Source: Adenophora triphylla var. japonica (lineage: Eukaryota > Streptophyta > Magnoliopsida > Asterales > Campanulaceae). From it: 64,000 nt of DNA. The position numbers were made by a program, and so were the translations under genes. The stretch spans positions 186,001-250,000 of the forward strand of contig JAFEMH010000339.1 in the NCBI GenBank assembly GCA_022495995.1, written 5' to 3'. The notes beneath the pieces are model-generated. The model searched no databases. It saw nothing but the letters and a program-made list of their open reading frames with translations, and was not told where the DNA came from. Shown piece by piece: positions 12,330-22,680 of this stretch (positions within the stretch are counted from its first letter, which is position 1; each line of letters starts with the position of its first letter).

Positions 12330-13100
12330 TTATTTTTACAAAATGAATACTCCTTTTCGGGCCCTCGGCTCCAACTTCCCATCATCCACGTAATAATAAG
12401 TAGTACAACAAAAATCCCTTAAATTAGAATAATTAACGAGTTTACCTAACCATACCTCATTGGTAACTTTGAGACTGATACTTGTATGTGATCCGCGATT
12501 TATCAAATAACATGTTGTACTAACCGCTTCGCCTGCGGTAACCGCTTAGATAACCCTGCATTGGAAAGCATGGAACTTGCTTTAGCCAACAATGTATGAT
12601 TCATGCGCTCTGCTACACCATTTTGCTGTGGTTTACCTCTGATAGTGAGATGCCTAGAAATTCCCACTTGCTTACAGAACTCATCGAACTCAGCACTACA
12701 AAACTCCAACCCGTTATCTGTTCGGAGTCGCTTGATCTTCTTCCCTGTCTAATTCTCCACTAATGTCTTCCACTGTCAGAAATTGGTGAGAGCCTCACTC
12801 TTGTGTTTCATAATAATTACCCAAGTCTTTCTTTAGTATTCATCAATCATAGACAAGAAATACCTGTGACCCCTCAATGATTCCTAACGTGAAGGTCCCC
12901 AACAATCTAAGTGAATGTAATCAATACTGCCCTTCGTTCTATGAACCTCCTTAGGAAACTTGCTTCGTTGCATCTTCCCAAGTACACAATGCTCACAGAA
13001 CTTGAGGTCCTTGACCTTATGGCCAAATAGGAAACCATGATTAGTCAATATCTACATCCCTCACATCGTTCAAAGTGAAGAACTTACCATCATGAGTCCG
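12330..13100 (-). pseudogene. Copia A integrase remnant
   Basis: Minus-strand frames read from the GAG-pre-integrase zinc region (H..CEHCVLGK near 13000), through the first catalytic part (DCWGPSR with a stop after it, near 12910), to the open piece 12709-12503 with FCSAEFDEFCKQ and the KPQQNGVAERMNHTLL block carrying the third catalytic acidic residue. Recognisable sequence continues to about 12330 (VWLGK, then YYYVDDGKLEPRA). Several in-frame stops and shifts make it non-functional. The pattern is that of Tnt1-type Copia polyproteins. Confidence 0.8.
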
Positions 13101-13149
13101 TAGCTTTATAGAGCCAATACCAACCAATTCTACCAAGTAACACTCAAGT

Positions 13150-14188
13150 GGGCCATATGAATATTACCACCATCTTCCTACTCATATGTTGTAAACCACT
13201 CACTCCTCGGACTGATATGATAAGAAGCCCCAGAATCAAGAATCCACGCATTCGACTATTTTGCAGATTCTTCTATCACTATAGCATAATTCCCATCAGA
13301 GCTGTTCGTATCAACTGCAACAACATTAACTTAATTGCGATTTGGAGGCTCGCCTCGCTTCTTCCTAAGACAATCTATCTTCTAATGTCCCTTCCCCTTG
13401 CATTAATTACAAACATCATCAGGTTTCGAGCCCCTCTTGCTAGAAGACTTTTTCTTCTTTTGTTTTCTGCTAGAACCCCTGCTGCCTTGCGCAACCAAAC
13501 CTGCTGTCTGATTATCTGTACCACTATTAACGCTTGCCTTACGACGTAACTCTTAAGTATTGAGCGAGGATTTCACCTCCTCTATAGTAAGCGTCTCCTT
13601 ACCACTGATACTAGATTCAACGTAGTGCTCATATGATAAAGGTAAAGAAACAAGAAACATTAATGCAACATCCTTATCAACAACCTTAGCATCTTTATTA
13701 CGCAGTTCAAGTAATAAATATGTAAATATATATAGTTGATCCCTAATTGGCGTACATTCTTGCATTCGGAGAGAATATAGCATCTGCTTCATATATAGTT
13801 TGTTGGTAAATGATCGTGTCAAATACATGTCTTCCAACACAAGCCACAAAGCACCTTCGGAATCGATACCTGGAATATCCGATAGAACATCATCATCTAG
13901 ACACCTGATGATCTTAGAGTGGACTCTCTCATCTAGCGTGATCGATCTCGCCTCTTCCTTCTCTCGCTATCTTCTTCGCTCCGAAACTTCGCTATTACAA
14001 ACTCGCGACAAAGACCAGCTGGGAACGACATCTGCTTTGCCCTTTGGATCCTAACGATACCCGATTGTAGCAGCCATTGTAGCCCACAAGCCCTTGTCTC
14101 TCAACAAGTCTTTCATCTTGATTTGGCAAAGAGAAAAACTATTCTTCCCATTAAACTTTTTGACTTGTGATTCAATTCCTGATACCAT
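13150..14188 (-). pseudogene. Copia A gag, zinc knuckle and protease remnant
   Basis: The Met at 14188 (MVSGIESQVKKFNG) opens a UBN2-type Copia gag. The frame breaks near 14054 and resumes in 13849-13553 (SLPLSYEHYVESSISGKETLTIEEV). A damaged CCHC knuckle follows near 13400, with stop codons inside it, and then the retropepsin motif WILDSGASYHI near 13230. All domains are in Copia order. Multiple stops and shifts mark it as a pseudogene. Confidence 0.8.
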
Positions 14189-14251
14189 CTTCTTTTGCAG
14201 CGTAACAACCCTATACCTTGCTTCAACCTCGACTCGTACTCGATACCAGCT

Positions 14252-14793
14252 TGTTAGAACATAGTCTATATATAAGATAGAAAATAAGCAACAATCACAC
14301 AACACATAGATATACGTGTTTCACCAACTTGGCTACGTCCATAAGTGCGGAGGGAGAGAATAATATCATATTCTGAAAATCAATCGATTACAATATCTAA
14401 TCTAATGTATCTTGTCTCTTCAAACCCTAGATCTAAAGAAACAGATGAGGAAAAACAACTATAAACATGGTTGGGGGTAGGCTCTATTTATATGCCATAC
14501 TTCTAACCCTGTAGGGTTTTACAATCATAAGCCAAATCTGTCGCTAAACAGAACTTTCCGAACTGAGGGCGCGATCGCCTCTACCTATGTCGCGATCGCC
14601 CCGTCCCTCAAAATGGCACCCGCGCGATCGCCCCACTAAGGGCGCGATCGCTCACTTTGTCCAGTAACTTGGTGCGGTCGCGCTCCCTCTTGGTGCGGTC
14701 GCTCACTCCGACTGTGTTAGGAATTTGGAATTTACTTATTTAATCCCCTAATTAATTTATGCATCACCAACTTATATGACATCAAACCCAACA
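14252..14793 (-). repeat. Copia A 5' LTR
   Basis: On the minus strand the LTR begins TGTTGGGTTTGATG at 14793 and ends CTAACA at 14252, next to the primer site. The 542-bp length suits Tnt1-like elements. The U3 half contains six GC-rich modules (14567-14704). The 5 bp outside the LTR start is TTTTG (14794-14798), the expected half of a TSD whose partner is lost. Confidence 0.8.
14567..14704. promoter_or_regulatory. Six phased GC modules in the Copia A U3 region
   Basis: Modules with the core GCGATCGC or GCGGTCGC have equivalent positions at 14575, 14596, 14628, 14648, 14678 and 14699. Spacings are 21, 32, 20, 30 and 21 bp, which makes three pairs. They lie about 90-225 nt from the LTR start, where U3 enhancers are expected. 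Function is inferred from position and regularity. Confidence 0.7.
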
Positions 14794-15031
14794 TTTTGAA
14801 GGAATGAATTAATAGATGAATCAAAGGAAAAAACACAATCATTTTCTTGTCTATGATCATAGATTCAACAAAAAGTTTTAAATTTAAATTATCAACATTT
14901 TTACTCAATTATTTTGTTGGATGAAATGTTATTACCTAAGATATAATTTCACATTACATATGTCTCAAGAAACTGTACGCCCCTTATTTCAAAATATTTT
15001 TAGTTTTAGATTTCTTTACACGTATTAAAAT

Positions 15032-15243
15032 GGAATAATTCCTCTAGGGCCCTCACGCCCAGATTTTATTCTATTTTAAAGAGTGCTTTTTTGTAAAACC
15101 CAAATAGGTAGTTCTCCTGAGATTATAATTTCACATACACCCCTCACTTCCGTTGACCAGTCAAATAAAATTCCTAAATATCGAAATTACCCCCGCCCTC
15201 AAACAAAACAATAACCTCCTCTCCCCTCCCCTCCCCTCATTCA

Positions 15244-15285
<42 letters not shown>

Positions 15286-15330
15286 TCTTACTCCTTCCCC
15301 TTTCACCTCCGTTGCCGGTGCTCCGAGTAT
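15032..15330 (+). repeat. Pack-MULE left terminal inverted repeat
   Basis: Pairs with 19880-20277. The outer ~120 bp align at roughly three of four positions by eye. The inner part includes a (CT)n run at about 15247-15280 and the block CTCCTTCCCCTTTCACC. In Pack-MULEs the TIR often doubles as the promoter and 5' leader of the cargo. The CT-rich leader here fits that. Confidence 0.72.
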
Positions 15331-15971
15331 GTGAGCTAGCGACCGCGAAGGACCGGAAAGGGACCTCGTTGAGCCACCGCCATCTCAAAGAAGGTGGGGC
15401 GCGTCCCTTGTCCTGAACCGACCTGGGAGAACAACATCTCTGCAAGAAATCTCTCTCTGTGGTTTTACGAGGTTTCGCCGGCAGTGTTACGGTGAAGTTT
15501 AATTAACGTCTCCGGCGAGGAAGAAGCAAGGGCTACGCGTTCAGCTTTTGAATCCCCTTCCAAGCTCATCTCCGGCGTCTAATTCCGTTGACGAATCCTC
15601 CAAGGTTCCAGTCCCTCTCAATCCCCTCCATTTCTAGGGTTTCTTACTCTAAATTTTACAATTCCATCAAATTTTCATCTCCGCATTTTATGTTACAAGC
15701 ATTATACAATGAAAATGTGGTGTTGCAGGTTTTTACGACAATTGGAACGCGGGTTACGGACATTTGTAGATATGGCAAGCGGCAAATATCTCTGGAAGAA
15801 CTTTGTTTCGTCGTCAAAGCGCGTCGATTAATGTTGTTATATTGATGCATTGAGGTTTGATTGTGCTGTTAATTGATTGTAGATTTACAAATTAAGTCCA
15901 ATGTTCTCTGTGTTGTATGTGTAATCATTTGACTCTAATCGAACAAATATTCAGTAATATGATTTGGGATA

Positions 15972-16433
15972 TTGAAAAGGGGGTTGTGGAAACTCATTGA
16001 CATTCATGCGAAATCTGGGTATCTTGATGTTGCCATGGACATGTATGAGAGGATGCAAGGAGCTGGGTTTTCTCCCGATACATTCACATACATTGTCATT
16101 ATCAATTTTCTTGGGAAAGGCGGACATTTGGCTGCAGCCCACAAGCTATTATGTGAGATGGTTAATCAGGGTTGTGTACCTAATCTGGTGACTTATAATA
16201 TCATGATTGCTTTGTATGCTAAGGCAAGGAACTACCCAATCTCATTACAGCTTTACCGTGACATGAAACACGCAGGATTTGAGTCGGATAAAGTAACTTA
16301 TAGCATAGTTATGGAGGTTCTTGGGCATTGTGGATATATTGAAGAAGCGGAGGCAGTTTTTGTAGAAATGGAGCGAAAGAATTGGGTCCCAGATGAACCT
16401 GTTTACGGGCTTTTGGTGGACTTGTGGCAATAA
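15972..16433 (+). CDS. Pentatricopeptide repeat (P-class) gene fragment, Pack-MULE cargo
   Basis: An open frame of 153 codons encodes four consecutive 35-residue PPR motifs, starting about residues 7, 42, 77 and 112. Each ends in a pattern such as SPDTFTY, VPNLVTY, SDKVTY or PDEPVY. P-class PPR proteins bind organellar RNA. The sequence strongly resembles the C-terminal repeats of the Arabidopsis At1g18900/At1g74750 type. Homology begins near 15995 and stops at VDLW, where a Q and a stop replace the expected continuation, so most repeats and the organelle-targeting leader are missing. Upstream (15588-15845) is leader-like sequence with AG and GT splice-like sites. The frame has no stop or shift, which points to recent capture or to retained function. 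It could also be an inert fragment. Confidence 0.75.
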   Translation: MKRGLWKLIDIHAKSGYLDVAMDMYERMQGAGFSPDTFTYIVIINFLGKGGHLAAAHKLLCEMVNQGCVPNLVTYNIMIALYAKARNYPISLQLYRDMKHAGFESDKVTYSIVMEVLGHCGYIEEAEAVFVEMERKNWVPDEPVYGLLVDLWQ

Positions 16434-16514
16434 CAAACATCTATTTTCGTTAAGTTACTAACAATTGTTAATGTCTTTTAACATTTATTTATGATTTGGG
16501 TTGATTTGGTTAAT

Positions 16515-17395
16515 TTGGTTAATAAGTCTTATATGTTACTTATAAGACTTTTTTAATAAGTCTTATAAGTAACTTAAAAGAATTTTTAAAGTCTTATAAG
16601 TTACTTAAAAGAATTTTTAAAGTCTTACAAGTTACTTAAAAGACTTTTTAATAAGTCTTATAAGTAACTTATAAGACTTTTTAAAGTCTATTAAGTTACT
16701 TATAAGACTTTTTTACTTTTTAAAAAAGTCTTATAAATAACTTATAAGACTTATTAAAAAGACTTATAAGTTACTTATAAGACTTATTAAATTACTAATA
16801 AGACTTATATAATACTTTTTTAGTTTTTAAAAAAGTATTATAAATAACTTATAAGACTTATTAAAAAGTTACTTATATAAGACTTACTAAAAAAAGTCTT
16901 ATAAATAACTTATAAGAGTTTAAAAAGTCTTATAAGTTACTTATAAGACTTATTAAAAAGTCTTATAAGTTACTTTTTAATAAGTCTTATAAGAGTCTTA
17001 TAAGACTTATTAAGTTACTTATAAGACTGTTTTACTTTTTAAAAAAGTCTTATAAATAACTTATAAGACTTATTAAAAGGTCTTATAAGACTCTTATAAG
17101 ACTTTAAAGTCTTATAAGTTACTTATAAGAGTTTAAAAAGTCTTATAAGTTACTTAAAGACTTATTAAAAAGTCTTATAAGTTACTTTTTAATAAGTCTT
17201 TATGACTTATTAAAAAAGTCTTATAAGTAACTTATAAGACTTTTCTAAGAAGTCTTTTTACTTATAAGACTTTTTTAATAAGTCTTATAAGTAAAAAGAC
17301 TTATTAAAATAAGTCTTATAAGTAACTTATAACTTATAAGACTTTTTACAACACAGTTCCTAATGTTCAAATAGGTCTTATAAGTAACATTGTGG
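16515..17395. repeat. Palindromic A/T-rich repeat block 1 (AAGTCTTATAAGTTACTTATAAGACTT type)
   Basis: About 25 degenerate copies of a 30-37-bp unit built from TAAGTCTTATAAGT and its reverse complement ACTTATAAGACTTA. Each unit can fold back on itself, and larger inverted pairs are possible along the whole block. No ORF is supported. It lies between the PPR fragment and unique Pack-MULE sequence. Confidence 0.85.
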
Positions 17396-18154
17396 TGGAG
17401 CGCTCGAGTCTGGTACATTGAGAAATTCGACTTTGCCGTTCGATTACACTGGTCCAATGACCAAAAAAAATTATTTAATTGAATTTTTACCTCTTCATTT
17501 TTATAAAATAAGTACTACTTGTTTTACTTGTTTCTTTTGCTTTTAAATGTATTTAAAAAGTGAACCTCTTTAATTTCCTTAATGATAAAATGGACACTCA
17601 TTATGGAGGACCATACTTTTGTAAATTGTGAGCTTGGGCTTGTCAAATTTTTATTAAGTTATTTTTACTCTGCTTAAGTGTATATCTAGTTATGGAATTA
17701 TATTGAGATATTTAGCAAGTTTTTGTTTGTTGGTGATATATGTTGTGGTATTGTGGTTCATTATGTGCTTAAAAAGTACTATGTTTTTATGTCGAGAGTT
17801 TTTATTTAAAAAAAAAAAAAAGTTCACTTTCAACTCTTTTATTTTATCCATATAAGAAGAGAGGGAATAGTTACACAAGACTCTAATTCGGTTCCATGTC
17901 GATCTATAAATAGTCATTAATTGAAGTCTTTTTGCTATCAATAACCTCATTTTTGTTAAGGATTGTGCATTTTTTCAACTCGCATATTATTAATAAACTC
18001 ATTATGGTTATGGTTGTCTTTATCAAATTATGGTTGTGATGTTTATAAAAGAGCGCGGTTTTTTAATAGAAAAGATTCCACTTTATGGTAAGTAAATTTA
18101 TATATCTCTAAATTGCTTTGATTATGTTGCATATGTTTTGGACACGCTTATGTA
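17396..18154. other. Unique A/T-rich Pack-MULE interior, no gene seen
   Basis: About 760 bp between the two palindromic blocks. The short frames have no recognisable domain. It shows no resemblance to a transposase. Confidence 0.5.
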
Positions 18155-18960
18155 AATATAAGACTTTTTAATAAGTCTTATAAGTTATATAAGACTTATA
18201 AGTAACTTCATGAAGAATTGAAAGTCTTATAAGTTATTTAGGGATTTAATAAGTCGAACTTATAAAAACTTATAAAAGTTGTTGCTAAGTCTTATTTTCG
18301 GATACATTAAAAGTCTTAGGGAGTCTTATAAGACTTTAAAAGAAAAAAGTCTTGTGGATTAATTAATCTTATAAGACTTATTATAAGACTTTTCCCATAG
18401 AGCAAAGTCTTCGGATGGTTTCTATAACACCTTATAAGACTTATTTAAAAGTCTTATTAAGTTACTTATAAGACTTTTTAAAGTCTTATAAGACTAAAGC
18501 TTTATAAAGAGTCTTATAAGACCTTTAATAAGTCTTATATGTTATTTATAAGACTTTTTAAAAAATAAATCCTTCCTTATATGTCTTATAAGTTACTTAA
18601 TAAGTTTTATAAGACTCTTATAAGATTTATTAAAAAGTAACTTATAAGACTTTTTAATAAGTCTTATAAGTAACTTATAAGACTTTTTAAACTCTTATAA
18701 CTTATTTATAAGACTTTTTAATAAGTCTTATAAGTTATTTATAAGACTTTTTTAAAAAGTAAAAAAGTCTTATAAGTAACTTAATAGACTTTAAAAAGTT
18801 TTTGCCATTTTGAAGACTTATTTATAAGACTTATTGCTAAATTTATAAAAAGTCTTTAAGTAACTTATAAATTTAAAGTCTTTTTAAGTAACTTATAAGA
18901 TTTTAAAAAGTCTTTTTAAGCTTACTTATAAGCATTCTTATTAATAAGTCTTGTTATGTG
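18155..18960. repeat. Palindromic A/T-rich repeat block 2
   Basis: The same unit as 16515-17395 (AAGTCTTATAAG / CTTATAAGACTT), more degenerate, with variable linkers. The two blocks together may derive from one expanded array split by the unique 760-bp stretch. Confidence 0.8.
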
Positions 18961-19879
18961 AGCCGCACTCCAGCACTAATTCACAAAACAAGCTATAAGA
19001 AAGTCAACTTCCACTCAAGCCCAGGTCAAAAGATACTAATTTTTACATAAATTTGTATGTATTTGCTGCTTTGTCTCTTATAATTTGGACTTTGATAAGA
19101 CAAATTTTTTCAAATAAAAATAAAAATAATCAATAATAATAATGAATTAGAAAATAAATATCCAAGTCCATATCTCTACAATAGTTGCCGAGAGAAAATT
19201 TTCCTCCTCAAGCAAATCAATACCAAAGCCACATTATGTTGTAGTCACATCTGAACCAAAATTGGAGTAAATAGCATAAATTGTTCAAATCAGAGAGTGA
19301 ATTTGACCTTTATCAAACTTTGTGATTTATCCACTTTCGTAATTTTGTAAGAATTAATGAGAAAATTAAAATAAAAATAAAAATAAAAAATAAAAGGCAA
19401 TGTTTCCTAGTTAGATGCTAGTATATCAGCTTCAAGGTAATTTGTAAACATAACCAACCAATTTTTCCCATCGGGGCCGCAGAACCCACCCCGCCGGGAG
19501 CTAGCAACAACCTACCACCACCTCTCAAAAACTTCATCCCCGTCAAAAAAGAGTACAAATCAAAACCTTGGATAAGCGTCAAGCATCCACTTCAAGAACT
19601 TTGAAATTTCTGAATGGTTTAGCTCCTCTTATCCGGTCCCAATAGAAGGTAACGTCCGTCAAAGGCGAACGACGATGGACTCCTCCTCAATAGCTTTAAT
19701 CCACCTCTATTCAAACTCCAAATCCCTTCACATAATCAAAAACAATTCAAACAAATTTTCAATTTAGCAACATTAAAATAAAATCATTTGAAAATAAAAT
19801 CCCTGGGGAGTATGCGTGCGTGTGCCAATCTGGAGAAGATCCGTAGTGCGCACGACGAGCCGACGATGGCGACGAAGGT
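18961..19879. other. Pack-MULE interior, right side, no gene recognised
   Basis: The segment 19470-19700 is more GC-rich than its surroundings and could be a second captured fragment. No frame on either strand matched a family I recognise. Confidence 0.35.
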
Positions 19880-20277
19880 GAAAGGGCTTACGCCTACGAT
19901 GAAGGTGAAAGGGGAAAGGAGTTAGAGAGAGAAAGAGAGAGAGAGTAGAAGTATGTGCGTGCAGGCTGCTCGAAGTCGGAGAAGATCCGAAAAGTAGACA
20001 GCCGGCTGACGAAACCGAAAAAGTGGCGACGCATGGCGACGATTGGACGAAGGTGAAAGTGGAGACGCCTGAGACGAAGGTGAAATGGGAAATGAGTTAG
20101 AGAGAGAAAGCAGAAAGCAGAGTGTGTGTGAGTGGTAGGGCAGGTGCGTGTGTGTGTTGTGAACGACGGGTGTATGTGGAATTATATTATTAAGAGAACT
20201 CCCTAATTAAGATTTACAAAAATATTTTCTTTAAATGGAATAAAATCTAGACAAGGGGGTGTTAGGGGAATTTTTCC
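19880..20277 (-). repeat. Pack-MULE right terminal inverted repeat
   Basis: The inverted partner of 15032-15330. It contains an internal tandem duplication of a GGTGAAA...GAGTTAGAGAGAGAAAG block (about 19880-19945 and 20052-20115), so this arm is longer than the left one. Confidence 0.7.
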
Positions 20278-20315
20278 TTCAAAATTTACTTCTGACTAAA
20301 AGTTAATATAGTTAA

Positions 20316-20514
20316 GGGCTCGTCTGGTGCACAGTTTTATAAACGGAGATTTTTTAAAACGGAGCTTTTTTTGGACGCTATAATTTTGAGCGGCCAAAAT
20401 ATCCCCAACTTTTTAAAATTCAACCGTCTAAAACTCTTGACTAACATGCTTAATAAAAAAAAGCTGAGTTTTTTTTATCTCCGTTTTAACAAAAACGCTC
20501 GACAAGACAGGGCC
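20316..20514. mobile_element. Tourist-like MITE (PIF/Harbinger type)
   Basis: A 199-bp element with imperfect ends GGGCTCGTCTGGT and GGGCCCTGTCTTGT (reverse complement of the right end). It is flanked by the duplicated trinucleotide TAA (20313-20315 and 20515-20517). It has no coding capacity. It lies just outside the Pack-MULE right end. Confidence 0.65.
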
Positions 20515-20517
20515 TAA

Positions 20518-21623
20518 ATTACAAAGTAAAAAGTCAATGTACACATCATTATGGAAACAGACCCCGATCAGTTCTTCCCGCCCCCAGCCCCAGCGCCCAA
20601 CTCAGCTGGAGAAGCCTAGCCGCGGATGCATGCGTACCCGTACTTATATGCTCACATGAAATCAACTATATGTGCCAGACAACCTATACGCTTGACGACA
20701 TCTGATGTCCTTGATAGGCTTTTCGTGGTGTGCAAAGAAAAGAGGGCGGCTGGCTATGCCCTGCTTGGTCTCTCGGCACGGTAAATCTTGCAACTACCTT
20801 CGGCAAGGCTGAAATCATCCAAATGACCAATCGAAGGACAGCTTGTGTTTCAATGACTTGTAAGGCGGTCAAGGAGACTGTCTTTGAAGAGGCTAACGAA
20901 TCTAAAATAAATGTCATTTTAGAATAAAATATTTGATCTAAAATAATTGTTGCTTTTGAGGTCAAAGCAATCAAATTTCTATTTTATCAATTCATTGAAA
21001 CTTGTTTTTCTTTATTAATTGGACTAGTGAGTAACCAGTCGATACTCGACGGGGCATCACAAAGTTAATTAATTAAAATGAAAAACAAAAGAAAACTATA
21101 TCCTTGTTGCGAGAAAATAATTGAATTTGATCTTTGACCACATCTTTAACTTACGAAACTTGTCATAAGAAACACAAAGACAACCTGGTAATAAATTTGC
21201 GTAAACTTTTTTCTAATTTGAGTATTTCCCTTACTTATTGAGGGTAAGATCTTAAACATTTTCTTATACAAGCATGTCTCTTATAAAATGAAACTTCTGA
21301 CTTGAATTTCTAATATAAATTGTTATCAATATAACTGTAATATAGATGAAGGTAAAAACTCCAAAAAGGAGAATTCATCAAAAACTACTTTTTAAAGATG
21401 GATATTAACACAAGTTGGATATTACATAAAACATTTTGAATATTACAAAAATCTACTTTTTTTATATATTTATCTGTCAAATAACTGATAAATGCATTTA
21501 TCAGTTATAAACAACTGATATTAATAATAAAAATCAAGCACAAAATACTCTTTATAAAACTGATAAATTAATTTATCAGTTGTTTGATCATTTAACATTT
21601 ATAAACAACTGATAATTGCATTT
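20518..21623. other. Unassigned intergenic DNA
   Basis: A 96-codon minus-strand frame at 20974-20684 has no recognisable family. Around 21480-21610 the words AACTGATAAA and TTTATCAGTT recur as local inverted repeats. No gene is supported. Confidence 0.4.
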
Positions 21624-22380
21624 TGTTAATGTTAAGATCATGTGTTGCCATGAATGTTGTCCCAAGTGTTGCAAATCAGTGTTGCCACTGGTGTTGCCAT
21701 TTGGATTTGGCAACACTGAGATAGTTACTGTATTTTTTACAAATAAAAATGTGGAAATTAATGTTTAAATAACATGAGTTAGTCTGCTTAAAATGAGCTG
21801 AAAAAGAGCATCAGAAACTGCCCAGGCATTTGTTACGAAGGAAGAGGAGAAAATTAACAAATAAACATGTGTTTATTTGTTTAATTAATGACCAAGCAAA
21901 AAGATATTTTATTCAGCTATTCAGGGGGAGAACAAGTCAGAGTACAAGACAACCAGAGCTGAGAGGTACAAGCAAGAGAAGACTAAGTCTCCTACAAATG
22001 AGGCGAGAAGAGTATTTTGGAGGAAACAAACTCCAAGGCTGCTGCTGATCATTTTGAGTAGGCTCCAAGACTTTGTGGCCTATAAATAGTGCAGTGGATC
22101 TTCATTGAAGATCATCCAATTCAGAAAACGCAAATCTGCACAAGAAGTAGAATTCTGCTCTCAAGTGTTGTCATTCAAGTGTCGGCAACACTAAGTCCAA
22201 CACTCGAGAATTTCATATAGATTTTTATATTTTTGTGAGGTTTTGAGTGTTCATTTTCAGAGAGAATTCGTGTATATGTTGTTCCTTATATCAGGGTTCG
22301 TTTATCATTAAGGAACTTCTTCGACCTTGTATTGAATTCATATTATTAATAGAAAGGTCTTGCCTTCAAGGCACCCATCA
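21624..22380 (+). repeat. Probable solo LTR
   Basis: The segment starts TGTTAATG and ends ...CACCCATCA. It has a TATA box (CCTATAAATAG at about 22079-22089) followed by a ~300-bp leader-like region with TTCATTG- and TCAGAGAGAATT-type sequence, the layout of a Copia LTR. No internal element sequence or second LTR is adjacent, and no matching 5-bp TSD was found, so the ends are tentative. The U3 part carries a short GTGTTGCC array (21642-21716). Confidence 0.45.
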
Positions 22381-22388
22381 AGTTATAT

Positions 22389-22680
22389 ATCACTACTACA
22401 TTTCTGACCTAATGTAACGCATCTAACGCATCTAATGTAACGCCACGAGCTAATGTAACACATCTAATGCAACGCCAGAGCTAATGTAACACATCTAATG
22501 CAACGCCAGAGCTAATGTAACGGCTAATGCAACGCCAGAGCTAATGTAACGCATCTAATGCAACGTCAGAGCTAATGTAACGCATCTAATGCAACGCCAG
22601 AGCTAATGTAACGAGTCTAATGCAATGCCAAAATCCTAATGTAACGCCTAAATTACTAATGCAACGCTAAAATCCTATAA
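22389..22680. repeat. CACTA-like terminus with ~31-bp tandem subterminal repeats
   Basis: CACTACTACATTT at 22389 resembles a CACTA terminus. It is followed by about seven copies of a 29-32-bp unit (GAGCTAATGTAACGCATCTAATGCAACGCCA type, alternating GTAACG and GCAACG words). No opposite end was found. The array runs straight into the CCCTATA satellite. Confidence 0.55.

Larger units (their letters stand above)
12330..14793 (-). mobile_element. Copia A: truncated Tnt1-like Ty1/Copia retrotransposon
   Basis: Read on the minus strand the order is 5' LTR (14793-14252), a degenerate tRNA-iMet primer site (TGGTATC at about 14250), gag, zinc knuckle, protease and integrase. Homology ends near 12330 inside the segment that follows the integrase core. 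Reverse transcriptase, RNase H and the 3' LTR are missing. Many stops and shifts show an old copy. No TSD can be tested because one end is lost. Confidence 0.85.
15032..20277. mobile_element. Pack-MULE (Mutator-like element carrying a PPR gene fragment)
   Basis: The two ends are inverted copies. The left end starts GGAATAATTCC and runs through AGATTTTATT, TTTTGTAAA, AGTTCTC and CACATACACCC. The reverse complement of the right end (20277 inward) shows the same blocks in the same order. Both arms continue into CT-rich, TTTCACC-containing DNA typical of long MULE TIRs. No transposase is present. The cargo is a 4-repeat PPR fragment (15972-16433) next to the left arm and two palindromic arrays. 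A clean 9-bp TSD could not be confirmed, so exact ends are approximate. Confidence 0.72.

Noticed and set aside
15153..15445. Ser/Leu-rich and Arg/Glu-rich frames over the CT tract
   Set aside because: Products of the (CT)n microsatellite in the Pack-MULE arm on both strands.
19470..19700. Second captured gene in the Pack-MULE
   Set aside because: GC content is suggestive, but no frame on either strand gave a recognisable domain or continuous ORF.
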